A model generated the notes under the pieces. The model was not told the origin of the DNA. It ran no database searches and saw nothing but the letters and a program-made list of their open reading frames with translations. Position numbers and translations under genes: made by a program. Positions 55,277 to 64,000 of a stretch of DNA of 64,000 nucleotides are shown one piece after another; position 1 is the stretch's first letter; each line of letters opens with the position of its first letter. This DNA comes from Dactylorhiza incarnata (lineage: Eukaryota; Streptophyta; Magnoliopsida; Asparagales; Orchidaceae): positions 7,316,001 through 7,380,000 of the forward strand of contig JAWHQI010000068.1 of NCBI GenBank assembly GCA_033032865.1, in the 5' to 3' direction.

Positions 55277-58200
55277 TCTAACGCCCCTGAATTTCCAGAA
55301 ATTATTTTAATCCTTCTTTAACGTCATTTTTGACGTAAGGGCGTCACGTTAGTGCGAAGTTAGCAGTGTGCTGTCGTTTGCTCATTTTTGCGTTCGTTCG
55401 GTCAATTCGACCAAATTTTGGAGTGTGCCAGATTTAGAAAATTTTACGTTGGAAAATTAAATTATTTAATTTTAGAGAGGCTCGTCGATGTTTCGTAGCG
55501 ATCCGAGCATTTTTAGAGCCCCAATGATTTTTCAAAGATTTGTCTAATTATCGTCGCCTCAATCTTCAAAAATTTATATCTTGATTTTGCTCGTCAGATT
55601 CTGATTTTGACTTCTCCGTTGGATTCGCAGAGCCGATGTTTGTCTTCGGTGCGTTTTTCATTGGAATCGGCGATCGTTGGTTCGGCCTTCTTTTCTTATT
55701 ATTAATATAATTATTATCATTATTATTTAGCTTTGGTGTCTTCCTCCATCTAAAACTTCTCCTTCTTCCTCTTTTCATTATTATTATCATTATATATATG
55801 TATAATATTATTCTTCTTCTTCTTTTCTTATTATTATCATTATTATTATTATTATTATTATAAATTTAAGTGTGGATTTGCTGTCATCCACCTTCTTCCT
55901 CTATCTGATTATATATATATATTATATAGAAATATCTTTCTCCATTATATGTATATATATTAATTTACTATTCCTCTTCTTCCTTATTTCTTCTTTCCTG
56001 AGCCGAGCCAGATTTTCGAGAGAGAGAGAGAAAGAGAGAGTGTTTAGGGTTCCCGAGCTTTCCGACCGCCACCGACGGAGCTCCGGTTCGCGAAATCTTT
56101 GCCGGAGCATAGTTTTGGAAAGCTCTCACCATGCTCTTCTTGTGCGTGTAAGTTTTCTTCACTTCGTAGATTTTTGGCGCTAGGTTTAGCGGCCCTAATC
56201 CTCTTTTCGTCCTATTTTTTTGTAGATTCTACATGCGCATGCCGTGTTTGAGCCAATCCTTGGCGTGGAGGGCTTGAGAGGCCGTTTTTTCGGTGATCTG
56301 AGTAAAGGCAAGTGGTGGTTTGCATTCTTTCCCCCTTGGCTTGTGTTTTCCTTCAGGATTCTTTTTAATCCTCTTTACTTTTTGGAAATTAGTGTTTTTG
56401 ATTTACTTTGCCCTTAGTTGCTGTTAATTGAGTTGTGATGGTAGTCCTGATCTGGGCTTTGTTAGTAGTGGGTTAGGTTTGTTTAGAATGAAAAAGAGAG
56501 AAAATCTGTGTGCTAAGTCAAAATCAGCGGGCATCCCGTTGATCGACAGGACCTCCCATCGATCGGCGGGACCATCCCATCGATCTTGGCCTTAGCTGGG
56601 GAGAAAGTCTTTTTCGAATTCTCTATGTAAGAATCGGTCTCCCATCCCATCGATCTGGCTCCTGTCCCATCGATATTGACGTTGTAAGCTCTTCCCATCG
56701 ATTTGCCTTTATTTTTCCGTCGATCGGCACCCGTCCCGTCGATCGGTACCCGTCCCGTCGATAGACACCCCTTCCCGCCGATCGATGAGAGAGGGCAGAG
56801 ATGTCTTGTTTCCAGTCGATTTTGGCTAATTTCGAGTCGACTTTTTCTTAAGCGTTTTCCAGTCGATTTGACCGAGCCTTTCCAGTCGATTTCGTCGATC
56901 CTTGTCCTTAGCCGGGTAGCCTTATTCTCTAAGTAAAAATCGATGGCTCTTCCCATCAATCGACGGGACAGTCCGCCGATCGACGGGACAGCCAGTCGAT
57001 TTTTGACTTTTCCCGTGTTGAAACTCTTTTTCCTGGTTTTGTTTCTCTTCCCCTTTAATGCTTTTTTCCTTCCCCTTTTATGCAAGTGTAGTTTTGACTG
57101 TGGTCTTTCTTGTTGTCCTGATAGACTCTTTCAGAAAGGTATTTCTCTATGTATTCCCAGAAATTAAGTTTCTTCTTGTGTATTCTGATTCCTGTTATAC
57201 CATTGACTTGTTCCAACATTTTCCCTGGGTATTTCAAGAATTTATTGGAATTTCTGTCCTAAATTTTATCAGTCTTTCTGTCCAGAACTCCCAAGTTTTC
57301 TGTTTAATCTGCCTTTGACTTTTGAGTATTTAAACCTTCCAGACACAGTCTTCTATGTAATTTTGTGTTAACTTTCTCAGTGAGGGGTAATTATTTGTCC
57401 TCACTGTCTATAGTTATCTGGTTGAATGTAAAGGTTCTCTTAGTGGTTTTGGGCTGCAAATAGCAGTCCTTCTCCTTAATGACTTTGTTTTCCTGGAATC
57501 TAGTTAAGCTAGGTTCTCTTGTTAATTGTGTAGTCCTTTTTGGGTTGGTTTTGCTGTGTGATTGAAAGTCCTTCATTTCTGTCTTCTTCTTCTTCCTTGT
57601 ATACCTAACCTGTTGATTTTAGGTTAGTGGCTGTTGTTTTCCCCTTTTGGTTCTTGATTGGTTTTCTGGGTTCTTGATTCCTGCTGTCAACCCCCTTAGA
57701 ATATGGATAGCTTCTATTTACTTGTTTAGTTATGTTACCAGGTAGTCTGATAAGACTTCCCTAGGTTTCAAAATGTTTGCTTTTCTTAAGATTGTGTAAT
57801 TATTTCTCCTTTATTAAGCTTTCCGTCGGCTTTTGTTAAGTCTTTTTCCTGTCGACTTCGTCGCATATTCTGAATTGTTTCAGCATATTTTAATGTTCGG
57901 TTGCCGGATGTTCCAGGTTATCTTAAGCTATGTTATCAAGCATTCTTAAGTTCTTTTGTTGCGACTTTAGATGAAGCTATGCTTTATTCGTCGAGATGTC
58001 CCGTAATTGTTAAGTGATCATTTATGGTGTTATTTCATGGCTTTCGTCGTGTTGTTGCGAGAAGTTCATTGGGAGTCAAGTTTGGACTCGCCGGGGTGTT
58101 TTCTAATAATCTGTTGAGTATTATTCTGGTGTTTGGCCTTCGTGTTAAGCTTATCTTGGCCGTGTTCCGGCACCAAGCTTTGCATGGTGTCGGCTTGCTG

Positions 58201-59586
58201 AAATCTTCAACATGCTATTAAGTTGATGTTGATCTAATGATTAATTGTTGAATAATGTGCTTATTGATTCTCTCGTCTTGAGTTGTGGTTAAAACCATCT
58301 AAAATATTATTGTTTTCCTGCCTTGCACTCTTTGTTTGGCCTGTTGGATTTGAAGAGCGATGTTTGCTCTGTTGGTTATTGAGAGCCAGGTATGCTCTAT
58401 TGGGGGTCTGTTGGTTGTGTGAGCTAAAAGTCTCCGCCACAATGCCTCTATTGGGCTGTTGGTTTGTGTAGACTGGAGTCACCGCCATGAAACCCCTGGT
58501 TTGGTTTATTTTGGGCTAAGGTTGGCAATGGATAAAGGACCACCACCTCCGCGCCCGTTTGTGGATCATACACCCGAGGACTTGTATTTTGCCCGGCGTT
58601 AAATGATGCCTTTTCTTGAGCTGATCAGTCTCAAGTGCTTATAGCTTATATGCTTATATATAGGTGTAATATATTTTGTTTGATCACCACCTTTGAGCCG
58701 CAGTAGCTGACAAGTGGTTGGTTTTGATCAATTTGTCTATTACTTTGGTGCAAGCAGTTCTCTTACCGAGTGCACTCGTTTGAGCTGGCTCAGGTTGTTG
58801 TAAGCTAATTTGTGCTTATCTGTTTAGTTCTCCTTTCTGCATTCTATTATTTTTTATTGCTGCTAACCCTTGTTTAGAATCCTGGTTTTATTCTTGCTAC
58901 CACTTGCACTTTCTTGCTGAGGCATTCTTTTCTTTTGAATGCCTCAGGCTCGGAGTTGTAGCGATTTGGGTGGTAGAGTTGGTGTCTTCAGAGCTACAGT
59001 TAGTTGTAGTTGTTCGCTCTCCCCTCACTGTTGTGAGGTAGTTGTTCCTTTGCTTCAGTTGTAGATTTGGTTTTTTAGTGTTAGACTACTTGCTAGCTTT
59101 TCTGCTGTTACTTGCTAGTCAGTTTATATACTTGCTCTCTGGGATGTTTTATGTTAGGATGCATGAGTTATTTTATGTATAGAAAATGTCATTTTTGCAT
59201 AGCATGATTTTTAGTAAATGTCACCTATTTGAAGATCGTATGAAAAACCTTTCTTTACTTATACTAAATTTAGAGATGTGCACATCATTTCTGAACTGTT
59301 TGATCTTCATGCTCATGTAGGATATATTGAACCTATTTTCTGCTGCGTAAGTATAGTTTTCTACTCGTGGACTAATTGATCCACTGGACCAAGGGACACG
59401 ATCTTAAGCTAAAAATATAAATTCTTTTTATTTAACTCAATCATTTCATGTTTTCTATAATTGTTCGCAAGGAGTGTTTGCCTGAGCATCTGTAGTTGTC
59501 CCCTGCATGACGTGACATCATGACGCATATTTTCCCCTTGCTTTGATAATATTTATTAAATTCGTGGGAAAATGCGGGTTGTGATA
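55277..59586 (+). repeat. 5' LTR of Tekay-2, a second chromovirus
   Basis: Starts TCTAACGCCCCTGA (usual TGTAACGCCCC, second base altered) and ends AATGCGGGTTGTGATA. The last about 120 bp closely match the Tekay-1 LTR end (CTGCATGACGTGACATCATGACGC). At 4310 bp it is longer than the Tekay-1 LTR. At 56520-57010 there is a cluster of CCCATCGATCGGCGGGA/CCGTCGATCGG-type repeats. Long AT runs near 55800-55960 precede GA repeats. ORFs here (for example 56513-57085) are shadows of the repeats. Confidence 0.75.
56520..57010. repeat. CGATCG-rich dyad array in the Tekay-2 LTR
   Basis: Repeats of CCCATCGAT, CCGTCGATCGG and CAGTCGATTT, many joined as inverted pairs (for example CCGCCGATCGACGGGACAG). Position relative to the LTR matches the dyad arrays of Tekay-1, though the sequence differs. 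Confidence 0.75.
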
Positions 59587-59587
59587 G

Positions 59588-59600
59588 TTGGTATCAGAGC
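59588..59600 (+). other. Initiator tRNA-Met primer-binding site of Tekay-2
   Basis: TTGGTATCAGAGC, one base after the LTR end. Confidence 0.9.
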
Positions 59601-59839
59601 TAGGTTAGCAAGGTTGCTGGGATAGTCTGGTTGGCCCGATTAACTGCCTGGTGAGAATCGTTATTCATTGCAAACACACACCAAAGGGTAATCCGTATGT
59701 CTTTGCTGAAGCATGAACACTACACGCATATCATGATAAGAAGTATATGAGACATATTATGTAGTATGAGATGCATAATATGTGTTTCTATATGGATCCT
59801 CATATGTGACAACATGCGACGGTTATGTAGTATGGGATG
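59601..59839 (+). other. Tekay-2 leader with hairpins, cut by copia-B
   Basis: Contains a hairpin at 59752-59783 (ACATATTATG and CATAATATGT around TAGTATGAGATG) and half of another (GACGGTTATGTAGTATGGGATG, ending 59839). The leader ends there because copia-B starts at 59840. The rest of Tekay-2 is not in the window. Confidence 0.75.
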
Positions 59840-61539
59840 TGTTGGAAAAAACTCCTTTTATTTAACTTAACAAATTATCTAAAAAGTGATTATATCTTTT
59901 AGGTTGAATTATCCATTGTATAGTGAGGGTAATCTGATTATTATATGTCTTAGGATGTCACACTCAACCTAGGGTGTCAAGACCATATCAAGAGAAGAAA
60001 AATTTGGGTGGAGTTAACAGTTGCGTCGAATAGAAATCAATGCAACATCGAGTTATTGTCGACGATAATTTGACTAGAAGTCCAAGCAACTCACCCCTTC
60101 TTTCGGAGTAGATCAAGTCGACGCTACGTCGAATAGATATCGATGTAGAGTCCATGGACCTGTCGAAGTACCTAGAAAAGTCGGCGTAGCTTCTACTTTA
60201 ACTCAACGCAGAAGAAAGAATCTGTCGAAGATATCTGAAGTCGACGCAATGTCAACTATAATTCGACGTAGATGATGAAGTTCAGAGTCAAGTCTTCAAC
60301 TCGATGGTTACGCCGATAAGATATCGACGCAACATCGACAAGCGGACTTCAGTCATAGCAAGAATGAATTTGAAGCTGCTCTTACAAGGCATCGAAGGCG
60401 CGTTGAAAAGAGAGAAAGAGAACTCGATGCTACGTCGAATACAGTCTGAAAAGGAAACCTTTTCAGCTATCATTTTGGACCCTCTCTCATGGCCCATAAT
60501 ATTGAATACCGTTCTCCAACGGCTCATTTATTGTCTCAAATAGAAAGAAGAATTAAAAGAGGACAGAAATCTTTCTTAGAAACAAGCTTACAGTTGGTGG
60601 ACGGGTCGTGAATTAAAGAAGAAAAGGAAGAGAAATTGTGAAGGGCAAAATACCTTTTCCAGACCTACCAGAAAAGGAAATCAATTCAAATTAAAGAGGG
60701 ACAATAAAAGGGAGGAGCAGAAAGAGAAAGTGGGTGCATTCATTACAATCGGCTGAAGTTTTTCAATTAGGGATTTCTCTTCTTCTTCTTCCTTCTGGAA
60801 CCCTAATAGAGAAAAGACAGTGAAGAAACTAGAACTGCTCTCCCTCTCTTAGAACAGAACAACTGAAGGTTGCTCATCATCAATATCACATAGCATCCAG
60901 AGTTCAATCATAAGGAAGAGAAAGGATCTGACAATCATAGCTCCTGCAAATCATCACAATCATAAGCAGGAGTTCATTATCAGCAGATCCAGTGAAAGAA
61001 TATAGAAGCCGTTCTTGAGACAGGCTTCATAAGAATTCTGAGAACACAATTCTTCTTCCTCCCCCTTCTTCTTTCTCCTTCTCATTCCTAACTGTAAAAG
61101 TGTTTTAAGAATCCCTCTTCCAAACAATTCCGTGGTTCATGATCTCCTTATCAAAATATCATTGGTTCAAGATCTCCTTATCAAAATATCCGTCATTCAT
61201 GATCTCCTTATCAAAAGATCATTGGTTCTAAGAGTCTCCTTATCAAAAGACTCAGGCACATGTGGTGCATTCCTACCAGGTGGTAGAAGAGAGGACTACC
61301 CATATTTTGGGGAACTTTTATAAAATCTTTGTGTCTTCTATTGTGAATTTTCTGTGCTGTCTCATTCCTTTTTACTGTTTTCCCGCTTTACTTAACAACA
61401 CTTGTTTTATTCTGTGTGTGGAATTGTTGGAGCATAATACCTAGTGTTTTATTGTGTTTGCACAAATTGGATAGAAATAATTTTTAAATCTCTATTCACC
61501 CCCTCTTGAGTATACTCAGAGGCACACTGTGCACTTTCA
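59840..61539 (+). repeat. 5' LTR of copia-B
   Basis: Starts TGTTGGAAAAAAC and ends GCACTTTCA. U3 (about 60025-60440) is dense in GTCGACG / CGTCGAAT / CGACGTAG motifs. TATA-like CAATAAAAGG at 60702-60711. Four tandem copies of about 30 bp (GATCTCCTTATCAAAATATC) lie at 61136-61256. Followed by a tRNA-Met primer-binding site. Confidence 0.82.
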
Positions 61540-61540
61540 T

Positions 61541-61553
61541 TTGGTATCAGAGG
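61541..61553 (+). other. tRNA-Met primer-binding site of copia-B
   Basis: TTGGTATCAGAGG directly after the LTR end. Confidence 0.85.
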
Positions 61554-61638
61554 GAGGTTGATCATTAAAAGGTTAACACCGTGATCAAAAAGACCTCCTA
61601 CTCTTATCTCTTTGTTTCAAATATTTTTTATAACGAAA

Positions 61639-63535
61639 ATGAGTTCTAAGGATTATGCTTCTATAAGACCTCTAGTGTGTAATCTGAATATGTTTACACT
61701 CTGGAAGGCCAGAATAAAACTTTATATGAATTCCATTGATGAAGATATCTATAATGTCATTCTCACATGTCCTCCTGCTCCAGATAGACCAAAGGCAGGA
61801 GAATCCTGAACAAGAGAGGCTGTCCCAAGAATTGAGTGGACAGAGGCTGAGAAGAACGTCAAGGCATGTGATGCCAAGGCCATGAATATTCTGGTTTCAA
61901 CAATATCAGATGACATTTTCCAGAAGCTTGCTGAATGCCAATCAGCAAAAGAAATCTAGGATTCTGTCACCAGAATCGTGGAAGGGAGTTCAGATGAAAG
62001 AAAGGACAGAATGTCCCTTCTCATATCCTAGTATGAGAACTTTCACAAGAAAGCTGAAGAATTTGTTGCTGATATGTATGATAGATTCTTCATTAGCATT
62101 AATGAGCTCAGAGGCTTGGACAAGGACATATCCTTGACTGAAATTAATGATAAAATCCTCATGTGCTTGCCTAGCTCATGAGATTCAAGGATCTGGGCCA
62201 TCAGAGAGTCCAGGTGCTACATAGAAATCTCTACTGAAGCTTTGCTAAGAAAGCTTAAGTCATATAAGATGCTTCTGAAGAACAGGGCTGAGTCTGAAGA
62301 AAGGGAGACTACTCCAACTCTTATCCAAAGGAGCCTTGCCCTGAAAGCTACTAAAGGAGAGCCCTCTACTACTGAAGATGAGTAGTTCAATCTCCTAGCA
62401 AGGATTCAAGAAATGCTTCAAGACAGAAGAATCAAGGAGAAGAGAAAGGGACTCAAGGCCCATGTATGATAAAACTCCAAAGATGGAGATTATCTGCTTC
62501 ACTTACAACAAACCAGGGAACATAGCTCCTCAGTGCGCACAAGAACAAAGGGACAGAAGCAGCAAAAAGGATAAAAAGAAGAAGAAGAAGTCTTTCAAAG
62601 GGAAAGACAAGAAGAAAGCCAATGGCTTTATTGCTGAAACATGGAGTGACTTAGAAGTTGAGTTAAGCTCATCATCATCTGAAAGTGATGATGAAGTAGA
62701 AGCTGAAGCACCCTGCATGATGGCACTGCGGATGTCATCAGATGATGAAGAGGAATAGGTATCAGTATTTGATGATTTTGATTTTAGTTCAGATGATTTT
62801 AAAACTTGTTTAAAGATTTCTCTATTGATCATCTTAGGGTAGAAAGACAATTAGACACAGCTAGGACTGAATTAGAAAACCTTAAGCAAGATGACATATA
62901 CCTAAGAAATCCAGACTTAACAAATGAAATTAATAATAAAGAGTTAGAATTGATTGATATTAGAAAAGAAAACATAAAACTAAAAGAAGAGATAGCAAAG
63001 GCAAATACCATTGAGGACTCACTCAATGGGAGGAGTCAGAACCTCAAAGACATCACAGAAAATCTCTCTATGAGATTTAATCACCTAGGGTTAGGAGTAG
63101 AGCCCTCCACTAGCACAGATGCACATAGGAAACCTACCTGGAAAAATCTAGTATCTTTTGTTAGACCTAGTGAGTATCAACCAAGTGAGAAAATTACATC
63201 ATCTAAGGGTAAGGCTATAGTTACCCAGATAGGATAGATGGACCTAACAAAGTAAATCTGAACAAAAAAGAAAAACCCTTATGCAAGAATAATGTAGAGA
63301 AATTAAATAACCTCAACCAACAAGTTAAAGCAAAACCTAGGGTAATAAAACATTCTGCTGATCTTCTATATTTAAATACATTCTATACTCATTTCAAGTA
63401 TCAAAATAATAGGTTTGGGAAACCCATTCCTTATCATCCAAAAGGGACACATGAAAGACCCTTCTATTCCTTCATTGAACCCTACAATGGTAAAAGCAAA
63501 GGGGCCAAGGTAACCTGGGTTCCTTCTAATGTTTG
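61639..63535 (+). pseudogene. Copia-B gag, broken
   Basis: Starts MSSKDYASIRPLVCNLNMFT. Capsid motifs MFTLWKARIKLYMNSIDEDI, AMNILVSTISDDIFQKLAEC, DERKDRMSLL, ADMYDRFFISINELRGL and INDKILMCLPSS are separated by several stops (first at 61807-61809). A degenerate knuckle reads CFTYNKPGNIAPQC, with the second Cys and the His changed. A Lys-rich stretch (KKDKKKKKKSFKGKDKKK), an acidic stretch and a coiled coil (about 62806-63060) follow. The end (PYNGKSKGAKVTWVPSNV) is where gag gives way to protease in SIRE-like elements. No protease, integrase or RT follows in the window. Confidence 0.75.
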
Positions 63536-64000
63536 AATTACTTGTGCAGGGTAAGGAAGGGGACTTTCTAGGAGATAGTGAGAAAAGGAATATAGAACTA
63601 AACTCAATCAAGGGAGTGATTACTTCTCTTAATTACCTTGTTATCTTTATAGGTCATAAAATTATTATCATAAACTCTATTTTCAATAAATATAATTGCT
63701 GGAAAAAACAACAAGAATTTTCTAAGGTAATGGATCTATTCATTCATAGGTGCGTCGAATAGAAGTCGATGTACCATTGACTCCTACTCGACGCCTGCAT
63801 CAAGAAGCACTCAGAGTGGATAGTTCGAATAGAATTCGACGCAGTGTCAAGTTCATATCGACGCATGTGTCGACTCATTGGTCGTTGCTCAAAGTCGAGG
63901 TAGCATCGATTGGAAATCAACGTAACGTCGACAGGAATACGTCGACTTAAGGTCTGCTGAACTATCTCGAAGTTACGTCGAATACTAGTCGACGCAATGC
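63536..64000 (+). other. Copia-B sequence after gag, with TCGA motifs like its U3
   Basis: 63541-63750 has no recognised coding motif. From about 63755 the motifs GCGTCGAATAGAAGTCGATG and CGACGC recur, as in the U3 of the 5' LTR (60025-60440). Either a truncated 3' LTR starts here and pol is lost, or an internal repeat uses the same motif. The window ends before this can be decided. Confidence 0.45.

Noticed and set aside
56513..57085. 190-codon minus-strand ORF with repeated DGT/DRRS motifs
   Set aside because: Produced by the CGATCG array in the Tekay-2 LTR.
59588..59600. tRNA-like TTGGTATCAGAGC as part of a tRNA gene
   Set aside because: It is directly after an LTR and is complementary to a tRNA 3' end, so it is a primer-binding site.

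Overview
The window is repeat-dense nuclear DNA of a flowering plant, most likely a eudicot. The evidence is the set of plant-specific LTR retrotransposon lineages (Athila, Tat, Tekay/Del chromovirus, SIRE-like Ty1/copia), primer-binding sites for plant tRNA-Asp and initiator tRNA-Met, and GT-AG introns. The species cannot be named from the sequence. No intact host gene is visible, and almost every base belongs to a retrotransposon or its debris.

The core is a nest of retrotransposons that can be read from the junctions. A broken Ulp1-type peptidase-like locus (minus strand, 2951-5431 and probably 52344-54130) is split by a SIRE-like copia element, copia-A (plus, 40580-52343). Its 5' LTR is split by a Tekay-type chromovirus, Tekay-1 (minus, 5432-40579). 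Between the gag and pol of Tekay-1 sits a Tat element (plus, 11256-36143, 5-bp duplication CTTAA). The Tat reverse transcriptase is split twice: by a solo copia LTR (15285-16357) and by a complete, young Athila element (minus, 16695-27382, 5-bp duplication AAACT). Athila is the only element with an unbroken coding region: one 1762-residue gag-pol ORF between two 1755-bp LTRs that differ at about ten sites.

Other pieces: at the left edge, the 3' end of an element whose LTR carries CGCACGG dyads ('CACGG family', LTR 1201-2950). A deletion derivative of the same family (47992-50911, duplication GAAGC) lies inside the copia-A 3' LTR. A 5S-rRNA-derived, Cassandra-like repeat with a 130-bp inverted repeat lies at 52443-53159. 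On the right is a second Tekay 5' LTR and leader (plus, 55277-59839), cut by a second copia element, copia-B (plus, 59840 to beyond the window), of which only the 5' LTR and a broken gag are seen.

The most interesting features are not the standard proteins. (1) The Tekay leaders carry repeated hairpins with a nearly fixed 12-nt loop and compensating changes in the stems. (2) The Athila 3' UTR has twin hairpins with an identical 14-nt loop and a covarying stem. (3) The Tat element carries two antisense genes, each with its own TATA box and four exons joined by in-phase GT-AG introns. (4) Each LTR family carries its own cluster of short CpG-rich dyads, in most families just upstream of the TATA box. 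Coordinates of LTRs, duplications and exons were read by eye from the sequence; lineage names rest on motif recognition, not on a search.
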